7,187 nucleotides of DNA from Flavobacteriales bacterium (GCA_002683735.1 NYTZ01000018.1:7907-15093); one strand, 5' to 3'; shown: positions 1-6,910, numbered from the stretch's first letter. The notes: generated by a model from the letters alone, not told the origin. Numbers and translations: made by a program.

Positions 1-66
1 ATCTACCTCTTCTTCTTCGCGGTAATGTGGCTGTCCCGACGCCCTTTGGCCAAGACCATGCCCTGA
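1..66 (+). CDS. C-terminal fragment of a probable integral membrane protein
   Basis: Frame 1 is open from the window edge to a TGA at 64-66 and gives 21 residues. They begin with an aromatic and aliphatic stretch (IYLFFFAVMWL), then a basic cluster (SRRPLAKTMP) and the stop. A hydrophobic helix followed by Arg and Lys is what the last transmembrane helix and cytoplasmic tail of a transporter or other multi-pass protein looks like. A hairpin with a T-run follows 27 bases after the stop, as expected at a real gene end. The fragment is too short to assign a family. The gene converges on the desaturase-like gene that ends at 114. Confidence 0.5.
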   Translation: MYLFFFAVMWLSRRPLAKTMP

Positions 67-93
67 CTTCTTTTCCTTCCTTCCTCTTCAATC

Positions 94-114
94 CGGCCCC
101 GCGTGGGCCGTTTT
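94..114 (+). terminator. Rho-independent terminator between convergent genes
   Basis: A perfect 6-bp GC-only stem (CGGCCC at 94-99 with GGGCCG at 105-110) encloses a 5-base loop and is followed by TTTT at 111-114. On the plus strand this is a classic intrinsic terminator shape and would end the transcript of the membrane-protein gene. It is preceded by a 23-base pure pyrimidine run (67-89). On the minus strand the same stem starts 3 bases after the desaturase stop but has no T-run, so termination in that direction is less certain. Confidence 0.6.
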
Positions 115-944
115 CATTTCCCGGAGGTCGTGGGTACGCTCCGGTTGAACGGCAAGCCCATCTGGTATTGGATATTGTTGCTTTGCGCGGGGTCTGTGAT
201 GTCCAGCCCGTACACCACGTCGGCGGTGTCGCCGTAAACGAAGGTGCCAAACACGCGGTCCCAAAGGCTCAGCACGTTGCCGTAGTTGCGGTCTGTCCAC
301 GGAGCCTCGTGGTGGTGGTGGAACTTGTGGAGGTTGGGCGTCACCACTAGCCAGCTCAGCGCCTTGTCCATTGCCAGCGGCAGTGCCACGTTGCTGTGGT
401 TCCAGTAGGTGAAGAAGACGGTCACGATGCGGTAGAAACCGTAGAACGCCAGCGGCGCCCCCGTCACGAGTACGCCGATGAGCGCGAAGGTCTCGCGGCA
501 CACGAAGTCGATGGGGTGGTGGCGGGTTCCTGTCGTCACGTCCACGTGCGTGTCGCTGTGGTGCACCATGTGCAGCCGCCACATCCACTTCCAGTTGTGC
601 AGCAGGTAGTGGACGGTGTACTGGGCAATGAGGTCCAGCGTCATCACCGTCACGAGCAGTTGCAGCCAGAGCGGCATGGCCACCCAATGCAGCAGGCCGA
701 ACCCTGTCGTCGACGTCCATTCGAACAACCCCACAGCCGCTGCCCCGAAGGCCACGTTGATGGCCATGGTGGTAACCAGGAAGGTGAGGTTGGTCCGCGT
801 GTGCGCCCAGCTACGGTAGCCCCCGCTGAACAAGGGCCGCACGGACTCTACGATGAGGTTGGCCGATATGCACACGACAATCCACCCCAGCTTTTGCCAT
901 GCGGGCATCGCCTCAAACATCGAAAGGAACTGCTCCAGCGTCAT
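114..944 (-). CDS. Sterol desaturase / fatty acid hydroxylase family membrane protein
   Basis: A 276-residue membrane-bound di-iron oxygenase of the fatty acid hydroxylase superfamily (PF04116 type). The histidine clusters that bind the two irons are visible in order: HYLLH (112-116), HMVHH (125-129), a further HH in TRHHP (142-143), H183 in WNHSN, and HKFHHHH (206-212). The C-terminal NYGNVLSLWDRVFGTF block (220-235) is the usual signature after the last His box. Hydrophobic segments near 20-33, 52-73, 86-108 and 155-180 fit a multi-pass protein with the His boxes on the cytoplasmic face. Members hydroxylate or desaturate sterols, fatty acids, carotenoids or ether lipids; the substrate cannot be read from the sequence. 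The gene lies 53 bases downstream of the helicase on the same strand and may share its transcript. The ATG at 944 is the first one in frame with the family-like N-terminus. Family confidence is high; specific function is unknown. Confidence 0.9.
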   Translation of the reverse strand: MTLEQFLSMFEAMPAWQKLGWIVVCISANLIVESVRPLFSGGYRSWAHTRTNLTFLVTTMAINVAFGAAAVGLFEWTSTTGFGLLHWVAMPLWLQLLVTVMTLDLIAQYTVHYLLHNWKWMWRLHMVHHSDTHVDVTTGTRHHPIDFVCRETFALIGVLVTGAPLAFYGFYRIVTVFFTYWNHSNVALPLAMDKALSWLVVTPNLHKFHHHHEAPWTDRNYGNVLSLWDRVFGTFVYGDTADVVYGLDITDPAQSNNIQYQMGLPFNRSVPTTSGK

Positions 945-997
945 TCCGTCAATCTACGCCACCGCGTCGCAGCCCCGCTTCCCGCGGTCCACCACCT

Positions 998-2494
998 CTA
1001 TGTATCGTCTGCGGACGCGGTGAGGAAGCGGGGGTGGAAGTTGAGCAGATGGGCTTCTTGCTGGGCGCGGGTGAGGGCCGTATAAAGCCAGCGCAGCCAC
1101 TCGAGATCGACCATCTCCTCGGTGAGGTAGCCTTGGTCGATGACGACGGCGGGCCATTGGCCACCTTGGCTTTTGTGGGCGGTGACGGCGTAGGCGAATT
1201 TGACCTGGAGGGCCTGGGCGCAGGGGTCCTGCTTGGCAGCCTCGGCGATTTTCCGTTTGCTGCCGAGGTGGGCGTAGTCGAGCATGACGTCTTCGAAGAG
1301 CGTTTTCATGCGGGTGCCGGGCAGGCTTGGGCCATCGACGTGCAGGGCGTCGAGCAGGACGTTGGCCTCAAATGACGGGGCGTTGGGGAAGTCCTCCATC
1401 ATGAGGTCGGCTGTGGCGTAGCGAAGGCCGTAGCGTTCGAAGCGCCGGATAATCTTTTGGACGACGAGCGTGTCGCCGTTGGCGATGAGGTCGGTGGGGT
1501 AGGCGTCGTTTTCCTTGAGCCAGTGGTAGTTGTTGCGGACGACCATCAAGCGGTCGCCAGCGTCGAGTTCCTCTTCTCGCCAGAGGATGCGGCGTCGGAT
1601 TTGCTCGTTGAAGTCGTTGGCCCGGCGGTTGGACCGGGTGATGACGACCACGTCCTGTTCGCCGTGTCGGTGGTGGAGGTCGTCGAGCAGTTCGGCGAGG
1701 TCATTGCCGGTGACGATGTGAAGGTCTTGGTAGGCGTCGGTGGTGAATTGGGGGAGGGGCGCCTTGACGTCTTCCGGGAGGTCTTTCGCCAAGGCAATGT
1801 CCTGTCGGAGGGCGTGGGCGTTGGCGAGGATGCCACTGTCGAGTTCCTGGCGGACGACGTCGTCGAGGCTGCGTTCGGCGAGGGTCAGGTCGAATTCGTG
1901 GGCTATGCGTGGGCCGTCGAGGGCAGGGGAGATGGCGCTGCCGACTGGGGGGAGCTGGGCGTCGTCACCGACGAGGATGATGCGGCTGCCCGGAGCTTGA
2001 AGGCAGAATTCGAAGAGGTCGGAGAGGAGGTCGCGGTAGCGGAAGCCGGCGCCCGCAGCCCCGGATTGGCGGAGGCCGCTGTCACGTCCAATCATGGATG
2101 CTTCGTCCACGATGAAGACGGCGCCCTTTCGCTTGTAGGGGGCGATGCTCGCCGATGTGCCGCCGTCGGCGGTGGCCTTTCTCAGGTAGATCCGCCGGTG
2201 AATGGTGCTGGCTTGAAGGCCTGCATAGCGGCCCATGACCTGTGCGGCGCGGCCTGTGGGGGCGAGGAGTTCGACGGGGCGCCGGAGGTCGCGGAGGACC
2301 TGTACCAGGGCGGCCATGGTGGTGGTCTTTCCCGTACCGGCATAGCCGCGGACCACCAGGCAACAGCGGGGTTGCGTGCTCACGAGGAAGCGGCCGAGGG
2401 CGTGCAGCAATTCCTCTTGGCTCGCCGTGGGGGCGTGCGGGAAGGCAGCACGCAGGCGCTCTTCGACTTCTTCTGGGGGGAGGGCGTTGGACAC
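998..2494 (-). CDS. ATP-dependent RecD-like DNA helicase (SF1, AAA family ATPase)
   Basis: A superfamily 1B helicase of the short RecD-like type found across Bacteroidota. Residue numbers assume a GTG start at 2494 (498 aa). Walker A is GYAGTGKTT (50-58), Walker B VFIVDEASM (126-134), motif III GDDAQLPPVG (176-185), motif V region AVTAHKSQGGQW (436-447) and motif VI YTALTRAQ (471-478). The last two form the UvrD_C_2-like C-terminal domain. The protein lacks the long N-terminal region of RecD2, so it is a compact ATPase and helicase core that probably acts on DNA ends or stalled forks. The start is uncertain. The frame stays open to an ATG at 2623 (541 aa) and on to 2749. The family-like N-terminus (a short helix, then FPHAPTASQEELL) begins only near the GTG at 2494, and the residues upstream look like translated non-coding DNA. 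The longer forms would abut or run into the divergent gene at 2622. The role is inferred from motifs. Confidence 0.9.
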   Translation of the reverse strand: MSNALPPEEVEERLRAAFPHAPTASQEELLHALGRFLVSTQPRCCLVVRGYAGTGKTTTMAALVQVLRDLRRPVELLAPTGRAAQVMGRYAGLQASTIHRRIYLRKATADGGTSASIAPYKRKGAVFIVDEASMIGRDSGLRQSGAAGAGFRYRDLLSDLFEFCLQAPGSRIILVGDDAQLPPVGSAISPALDGPRIAHEFDLTLAERSLDDVVRQELDSGILANAHALRQDIALAKDLPEDVKAPLPQFTTDAYQDLHIVTGNDLAELLDDLHHRHGEQDVVVITRSNRRANDFNEQIRRRILWREEELDAGDRLMVVRNNYHWLKENDAYPTDLIANGDTLVVQKIIRRFERYGLRYATADLMMEDFPNAPSFEANVLLDALHVDGPSLPGTRMKTLFEDVMLDYAHLGSKRKIAEAAKQDPCAQALQVKFAYAVTAHKSQGGQWPAVVIDQGYLTEEMVDLEWLRWLYTALTRAQQEAHLLNFHPRFLTASADDT

Positions 2495-2533
2495 GGCGGA
2501 AATCAGGGGCGCCGGAAGGGTGGGGCCGGGCGT

Positions 2534-2566
2534 GGGCAAAGTACGGGCTTGACGGGTGGCTGAACG
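2534..2566 (-). promoter_or_regulatory. Possible Bacteroidota-type promoter for the helicase gene
   Basis: Read on the minus strand, TACTTTGC lies at 2543-2536. This resembles the -7 element of Bacteroidota promoters (TAnnTTTG) with one base missing. A weak TTC in place of the -33 TTG lies at 2564-2562, 18 bases upstream. Transcription would start near 2530, leaving a leader of about 35 bases before the GTG at 2494, so the site is consistent with the shorter helicase start. Both elements are imperfect and GC-rich DNA gives chance matches, so this is tentative. Confidence 0.25.
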
Positions 2567-2621
2567 GAAGGGAATGCTTAGCTTCGTCCCGCTTGATTCG
2601 CACCCTTTCGCGCCCCATCGC

Positions 2622-3542
2622 ATGAACGATTCGAACGACAAATACGGGAAGCTCTTTTTCCTGGTCCGGAGCCACAGCTTCAGCCTGATTCTCTTGGCAG
2701 CAGGTTTGGCTTGGACCATCATGTACGCCAAGTCCGTGGCGGCGTCCACCGAGACGGCGGACCTCAGCCAGCCTGTAGAGATGCTCTACGCCGGCCTCGC
2801 CCTCATCTTAAGCGGCATCCTGGCCATGCCAGCCGTGCTGGATCGGATTCCCCAGAATGCATACCGAGTGCTCCTCGGTGTGGGGGTCCTCGGGGCGGTT
2901 TACTTCTTCATGGCATCCACCAACAGTGTGCTCGATGAGGAGAAGTTTCTCGCTGATCAGGCCCGGGTCAATGCGGTGACCATCCAGCGCCTGACCGACA
3001 TCCGTGATGCCGAGCTGGCTTACCGGGAGGTCAACGGGGAGTTCACCGACAGTTTTGATACGCTGCTGGCCTTTGTCAACGAGCCGTTGGTGCCGCTCAA
3101 CTTCAGCATCGGCTCCTTCCACGACACCCTGCCTGAGGAGAAGGCCCTTGAGGAAGGTTTCATTATCCAGCGTGCCGATGTACCTGGCGTGGCTGCCGAA
3201 TTCGGTTGGACCGAGCAGGCCTTGCTCGACAGCATCACGGCGGATGCAACTGCCTACAAGGTGCGCGACACCTTATACACCTCTTTCTTCGCGGAGAACT
3301 TTACCGACGAGAAGCGGGCAGGCAAGAAGCTCCCGCCGGTCAACCTCGATTCCCTGACGTTCAGCCCGACTTCCGGGGAGCGTTTCCTCATCGACACCAC
3401 CTACGTGGAGCAGAGTGGCTTGACGGTCAGCGCCATCAAGGTGCAGGACCCGACACCGTTCGGCAAGCCCAACGTCAAGAAGGACACGCTCCGATTCGGC
3501 TCGCTCGTCGAAGCCCACACGGATGGAAACTGGCGCCAGTAA
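2622..3542 (+). CDS. Three-TM membrane protein with pilin-like periplasmic region, uncharacterised
   Basis: A 306-residue protein from the ATG at 2622. After a short polar N-terminus there are three hydrophobic segments (about 18-38, 54-73 and 82-100). A soluble region of about 200 residues follows. The segment after the third helix (about 112-153: helix, then IRDAELAYREVNGEF, then FDTLLAFV) resembles the helix-and-turn after the N-terminal helix of type II secretion pseudopilins and type IV pilins, where a 'R-x-A-x-x-A-Y...G-x-Y/F' pattern is common. No GFxxxE prepilin cleavage site is present, so a processed pilin is unlikely; this looks like a membrane-anchored relative or an analogue. The function is unknown. 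It is the first gene of the cluster and overlaps the DUF3822 gene by 20 bases, suggesting co-translation. An in-frame ATG at 2556 is also possible but only adds residues without family character. No clear ribosome binding site is visible. Confidence 0.75.
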   Translation: MNDSNDKYGKLFFLVRSHSFSLILLAAGLAWTIMYAKSVAASTETADLSQPVEMLYAGLALILSGILAMPAVLDRIPQNAYRVLLGVGVLGAVYFFMASTNSVLDEEKFLADQARVNAVTIQRLTDIRDAELAYREVNGEFTDSFDTLLAFVNEPLVPLNFSIGSFHDTLPEEKALEEGFIIQRADVPGVAAEFGWTEQALLDSITADATAYKVRDTLYTSFFAENFTDEKRAGKKLPPVNLDSLTFSPTSGERFLIDTTYVEQSGLTVSAIKVQDPTPFGKPNVKKDTLRFGSLVEAHTDGNWRQ

Positions 3543-4383
3543 GGGCCAGCCCGATGTTGTGTTGACGGCGCTCGACGGCGGACAGGATCTGCCACCGGGT
3601 GCTCACCCCCTCTGGGCCGTCGATGACGGCTTCAGTGTGCGTTGGTTGCGCACCACCGAAGACCGCTCTGCCTTGGTCGAAGCCGGTGTGCACCGGTGGT
3701 CGTCCCTTGGGGACGCAGCCTTGCATGGGGAGCGTGCCGAATGGCTTGCTGAGCAGGTCCAGCGCGAGACCGGAGGGCAGGTGACCTGGATGTCGGAAGG
3801 GGCCGCCACGGTCGTGCCCGAACCCCTTCGAGACAAAGTGGCCGATGCCGACTGGCTGGAGGCCGAGACTGGATTGCGCCACCTCGGTACCGATGCCGAA
3901 ACCGTGGTGGGCTCCCCGTACGTCGTCGTTCACGCCCCCAACCATGCGTTGCGGCAGGCCATCTCAAAGGTGGCGCCGCGCGTGGTATTCCGGCACCCTC
4001 GGGCCGTTCTTGCCGAGGGATTTCTGCGCGAAGAGCGCGGCCGGGACCGGGCCGCATTGGCGGTGCACCTCGGTGCAACAGGGGTCGACATGGTGCTCGT
4101 TCGCCGAGGTGATTTGCTGGCCTCTGTTCACCACGCCATCACAGCTCCCGAGGACGCCGTCTACCGTTCGGTGCACCTCTTGCACGCCTTCGGCCTCGAT
4201 GCCACGACGCCCATCCAACTGAGTGGACAAGTCAAGCCGGCCGGCGACGTGTACAAGGCCTTCCAGAGGCACTTCGAAAAGGTGGACCTGCATTACGGCC
4301 GGTTCATTCCCGCCATCGGTGCAGTGACGGCCCTTCACCGGCAGCAATTCCTGCCGCTCATCCAACTCATCCGGTGCGCATAA
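3523..4383 (+). CDS. DUF3822 family protein (actin/hexokinase-like fold)
   Basis: A 286-residue protein recognised as DUF3822, a family essentially limited to Bacteroidota and typically encoded directly before rsmD. Two related halves are visible. The first contains FSVRWLRT (37-44) and a P-x-x-L stretch (100-102). The second begins with the strand-rich AALAVHLGATGVDMVLVRRG (177-196), where an acid-free glycine turn sits at the place of an ASKHA phosphate loop. It continues with IQLSGQVKPAGDVYKAFQRH (231-250), matching the family's 'L-x-G-x-I...Y-x-x-Y/H' block, and ends with HRQQFLPLIQLIRCA. Proteins of this fold normally bind ATP, but I cannot see a full set of nucleotide-binding residues and no enzymatic activity is established for the family. 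The ATG at 3523 lies within the end of the previous gene (20-base overlap), and the stop overlaps the GTG of rsmD by 10 bases, so translational coupling with the methyltransferase is likely. Confidence 0.85.
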   Translation: METGASKGQPDVVLTALDGGQDLPPGAHPLWAVDDGFSVRWLRTTEDRSALVEAGVHRWSSLGDAALHGERAEWLAEQVQRETGGQVTWMSEGAATVVPEPLRDKVADADWLEAETGLRHLGTDAETVVGSPYVVVHAPNHALRQAISKVAPRVVFRHPRAVLAEGFLREERGRDRAALAVHLGATGVDMVLVRRGDLLASVHHAITAPEDAVYRSVHLLHAFGLDATTPIQLSGQVKPAGDVYKAFQRHFEKVDLHYGRFIPAIGAVTALHRQQFLPLIQLIRCA

Positions 4384-4919
4384 TCGGGGGCAAGCTCAAA
4401 GGGCGGCGGTTCTCGCCTCCGCGCCACTTCAAGGGGCGCCCCACGACGGACTTCGGGCGGGAGGGGCTCTTCAACCTGCTCCGGTCCCGCCTCGAATTGG
4501 AGGGGCTCGAAGCCCTCGATCTGTTTGCGGGATCCGGCGCGGTCTCCTACGAGCTCGCCAGCCGTGGCGCTGTGGCCGTGACGTCCATCGAGCAGGACGC
4601 TAGCGCCTGCCGCTACATCCAGCAACAGGCGCGCGATTTCGAGTTGGACGCCATCCGGGTGGTGCGGGCAGACGCGTTTGCCTTTCTCTCCCGGGCCATG
4701 ACCCAATTCGAGTTGGTCTTTGCCGACCCGCCCTATACCGAGCCGCGTCTCGACACCTTGCCTGGATTGGTCGGGGAAGCAGGGCTGGTGGCCAAGGGAG
4801 GGCTGTTCATCCTCGAGCACGGAGACCGCAAGGATTTCGCGGAGGAGCCCGGTTTCGTCGAGATGCGCAAATACGGTCACGTCCATTTCAGTTTCTTTGA
4901 TTTCCATGGAGAAGCGTGA
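4374..4919 (+). CDS. rsmD: 16S rRNA (guanine(966)-N(2))-methyltransferase RsmD
   Basis: A 181-residue SAM-dependent methyltransferase that modifies G966 (E. coli numbering) of 16S rRNA in the 30S subunit. The N-terminus MRIIGGKLKGRRF and RPTTD (22-26) are standard RsmD signatures. SAM-binding motif I is LDLFAGSGA (48-56), the acidic end of strand 2 is IEQD (72-75), and the catalytic motif IV is DPPY (118-121), flanked by the family-typical VFA and TEP. EHG (148-150) matches the conserved E-H near the C-terminus. The length is normal for the family. Translation starts at GTG 4374: it gives exactly the expected first residues and lies inside the 3' end of the DUF3822 gene, so no separate ribosome binding site is seen. 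The 3' end overlaps coaD by 14 bases. The rsmD-coaD pairing occurs in many bacterial phyla and supports both calls. Confidence 0.97.
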   Translation: MRIIGGKLKGRRFSPPRHFKGRPTTDFGREGLFNLLRSRLELEGLEALDLFAGSGAVSYELASRGAVAVTSIEQDASACRYIQQQARDFELDAIRVVRADAFAFLSRAMTQFELVFADPPYTEPRLDTLPGLVGEAGLVAKGGLFILEHGDRKDFAEEPGFVEMRKYGHVHFSFFDFHGEA

Positions 4920-5391
4920 TGCGCCGCGCCGGGCGGTCTTTCCCGGATCCTTCGACCCCATCACCCGGGGCCACGAAAACATTTTGCGGCGTGCCGCCGT
5001 CCTCTTTGACGAAGTCATCGTCGCCATAGGGGTGAACCAGGACAAGCGTGGCATGTTTTCCCTCGCGCAGCGGAAAGCATGGTGCGAGGCGACGTTTGCG
5101 GACTTGGGCCATGTGCGTGTGGACACCTTTGAAGGTTTGACAGCAGACTACTGCAAGCGGGTCGGTGCTACATGGCTGATTCGCGGGGTGCGCAATGGGG
5201 GCGACTTTGAGTACGAGCGGACCATTGCACAGATGACCAAATACCTCGATGCTGGCCTCGAGACAATGATCCTGTTTACCGATCCGGAGGACGCGCCCAT
5301 TTCGAGCAGTGTCGTGCGTGACATCGCACACCACGGTGGCGATGTGTCGCGTTTCGTTCCCGATGCAGTGGATCTCGGGTCCAATGGGTGA
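4906..5391 (+). CDS. coaD: Phosphopantetheine adenylyltransferase CoaD
   Basis: A 161-residue cytoplasmic enzyme that transfers AMP from ATP to 4'-phosphopantetheine, giving dephospho-CoA, the penultimate step of coenzyme A synthesis. The nucleotidyltransferase signature VFPGSFDPITRGH is at 11-23 with the TxGH nucleotide-binding motif at 20-23. LIRGVRNGGDFEYE (91-104) is the highly conserved substrate-binding block, and ISSSVVRDIA (132-141) is the second ATP-binding motif (the ISSTxxR type). The length is close to the usual 155-165. The ATG at 4906 gives a 10-residue lead before the first strand, slightly longer than in E. coli; no other in-frame start leaves the active site intact. It overlaps rsmD by 14 bases, and its stop overlaps the next start by 8 bases. 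The acidic and glycine-containing C-terminus (VPDAVDLGSNG) is variable in the family. Confidence 0.97.
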   Translation: MEKRDAPRRAVFPGSFDPITRGHENILRRAAVLFDEVIVAIGVNQDKRGMFSLAQRKAWCEATFADLGHVRVDTFEGLTADYCKRVGATWLIRGVRNGGDFEYERTIAQMTKYLDAGLETMILFTDPEDAPISSSVVRDIAHHGGDVSRFVPDAVDLGSNG

Positions 5392-6910
5392 ATGGAGAAC
5401 GGCGCTGGTCCTGTTGCTGGCCCTGTGGGGCGGATGGGTGTCCGCGCAAGAGCCCGTGTGGGACGTGGAGGTGGTCGGCATGGCCGGCCGTCCTTACCAG
5501 TGGAACGAGATCTTGCCCTTGACCGGTGCCGAAGTGCCAGTGGCGTCCGGTTCGGTCAACATGGATGGCCGGGTGCAGCTCGTCCTGCCGGGGGATGACC
5601 GTCTGCATACGTTTGTCTTGCAGTGTGCCGGTGTGGTGTGGACCCTTCCCTTGTGCGGCGCTCCGCCCGAGGGTCACCGATTGGTGCCGCCCAAGGCTGG
5701 GGGCGCGCCGTTCAATGCGCGGCCAGGCGCCATAGAAAAGACGCCGGAAATGGATGCGGGGTTGCCCCTGCAGGTGGCGGCATTGCAAGACGCCATGGCA
5801 GAAGTGGAGGTGGGCCTGGGGACAGAATTGCAGCGCACCATGCTGTGGAACGGGGTGCCGGGCAGGGGAGGAGAATCTGGTGCATTGGGAAGCCCCATTG
5901 GGTCATCCGATGATGGGGATGCCGCAGCGTCGGATTCTCTCCTGAAGTCGTTGTTGGTCGAGTTGCGCGCATTGGCCCAGCGGCATTCGGACGGCCAGCC
6001 CGATGCGGTACGCGTTTGGATGGAGGTCTTGGTGAATGGGCCTTGCATGGATGTGGATTCGGAGGTGATGTCGGCTACACGGTCCGCATGGGCCGCAGCG
6101 CCAGCACCAGACCCGTTGGACATGGCGGCTGTGCGCCGGTTTGCCGATGGGGCCGACCGATTTGCCACCGTGGCCGCCTTGCCAGACAGTTTGGTGGCCG
6201 CTTATGCCAAGGGTTTGGGCAAAGGAGACTGGGAGGCCCTGGTATTGGCTGGAGCAGGTTGGTGGGGCCAACCGGATGAGGACAAGTCGGCCGCTTGGTT
6301 TGCCCACGTCCTCGGGCGGGATGCGTTTGGGGTCCGCCGTTCGGGACGGCCATTTGCCGGGCGCAAATGGACGGCAGCGTGGAATCGGCTCCTAGACCGT
6401 GTCGAGGCCCACCCCATATATGGCCCAGAAGTGACTGCGTGGCGCGCTGCCGATACGCCTGTTGGGCAGATGCCCGCTTCGTTGAGGGCGTTCAATGCGG
6501 CCCAGAACCTGGTGGACATCGAATCGGTGGTCGGATCCGGTCCTGCATTGTGGCTGTGGCTTGACGCTTCTGCACCGTCCACAACCATTCAGTTACAGGT
6601 GCTAGAAAGGATGCTGGCGGACCCCGCATCCCAGCGCTTGATGCGAGGCATGACTTGGGTGGTGGCCGATGCGGGCACGGATTTCGAAGCGTTCGAGCGC
6701 CTCGCGCAGCGTTTGGTCGAGCGCTTCGGCGGATTGAATCGAATGCCCTTTGAACTCCTCCACACAGGGGGGGACATTCGGTGGTCCCAAGCCTTTGAAT
6801 TGTCGGCGTTGCCGGTGGTCCGGCAACACGGGATGAACCGGGTGCCGGTATCGGCGGACCTGCCCTTGCCTGGCCCGGAGCTCAGCCGCCGGCTCGCCAG
6901 GCGGCCATGA
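5384..6910 (+). CDS. Exported protein with redox-inactive thioredoxin-like (TlpA-type) C-terminal domain
   Basis: A 508-residue protein from the ATG at 5384, chosen because it gives a complete signal peptide: short charged start (GEWR), hydrophobic core (7-15) and a VSA|Q cleavage site after residue 21. The mature N-terminus (about 27-95) reads as a beta-rich domain similar to DUF4369 domains at the front of Bacteroidota TlpA-like proteins (VVGMAGRPY...SVNMDGRVQLVLP...FVLQC). A helical, alanine- and tryptophan-rich middle follows, including a low-complexity Gly/Ser/Asp linker near 160-185. Residues about 385-485 look like a thioredoxin fold: strand ALWLWLDASAPSTT where CxxC would be expected, then a long helix, strand MTWVVAD, and LSALPVV (473-479) as the cis-proline position. 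No CxxC is present, so disulfide exchange by this domain is unlikely; a binding or structural role is more plausible. This reading is inference by eye. The protein is probably periplasmic. A start at 5309 in the same frame would put residues before the signal peptide and is less likely. Confidence 0.75.
   Translation: MGEWRTALVLLLALWGGWVSAQEPVWDVEVVGMAGRPYQWNEILPLTGAEVPVASGSVNMDGRVQLVLPGDDRLHTFVLQCAGVVWTLPLCGAPPEGHRLVPPKAGGAPFNARPGAIEKTPEMDAGLPLQVAALQDAMAEVEVGLGTELQRTMLWNGVPGRGGESGALGSPIGSSDDGDAAASDSLLKSLLVELRALAQRHSDGQPDAVRVWMEVLVNGPCMDVDSEVMSATRSAWAAAPAPDPLDMAAVRRFADGADRFATVAALPDSLVAAYAKGLGKGDWEALVLAGAGWWGQPDEDKSAAWFAHVLGRDAFGVRRSGRPFAGRKWTAAWNRLLDRVEAHPIYGPEVTAWRAADTPVGQMPASLRAFNAAQNLVDIESVVGSGPALWLWLDASAPSTTIQLQVLERMLADPASQRLMRGMTWVVADAGTDFEAFERLAQRLVERFGGLNRMPFELLHTGGDIRWSQAFELSALPVVRQHGMNRVPVSADLPLPGPELSRRLARRP

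Noticed and set aside
962..987. CCGCG / CGCGG inverted repeat between the helicase and desaturase genes as a terminator
   Set aside because: The stem is only 5 bp with a 16-base loop and no T-run on the minus strand; likely by chance in GC-rich DNA.
396..1085. Plus-strand open frame of 229 codons antisense to the desaturase-like gene
   Set aside because: His- and Arg-rich low-complexity translation, opposite a gene with all its His boxes, crossing an intergenic gap; a GC-rich shadow frame.
1457..2563. Plus-strand open frame of 368 codons antisense to the helicase
   Set aside because: It lies opposite a gene with all SF1 helicase motifs. Its translation is dominated by Val, Gly, Glu and Asp, as expected from the complement of a GC-rich coding strand, and has no recognisable domain.
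2549..2586. TTGACG (2549-2554) and TAGCTTCG (2579-2586) as a plus-strand promoter for the cluster
   Set aside because: Spacing of about 27 bases between TTG and the TAnnTTTG-like element is too long for the 19-21 expected in Bacteroidota, and the second element has a mismatch. No convincing promoter for the cluster was found.
4335..5126. Minus-strand open frame of 263 codons across rsmD and coaD
   Set aside because: It is antisense to two unmistakable housekeeping genes and spans their junction; the translation shows no motif or membrane pattern.
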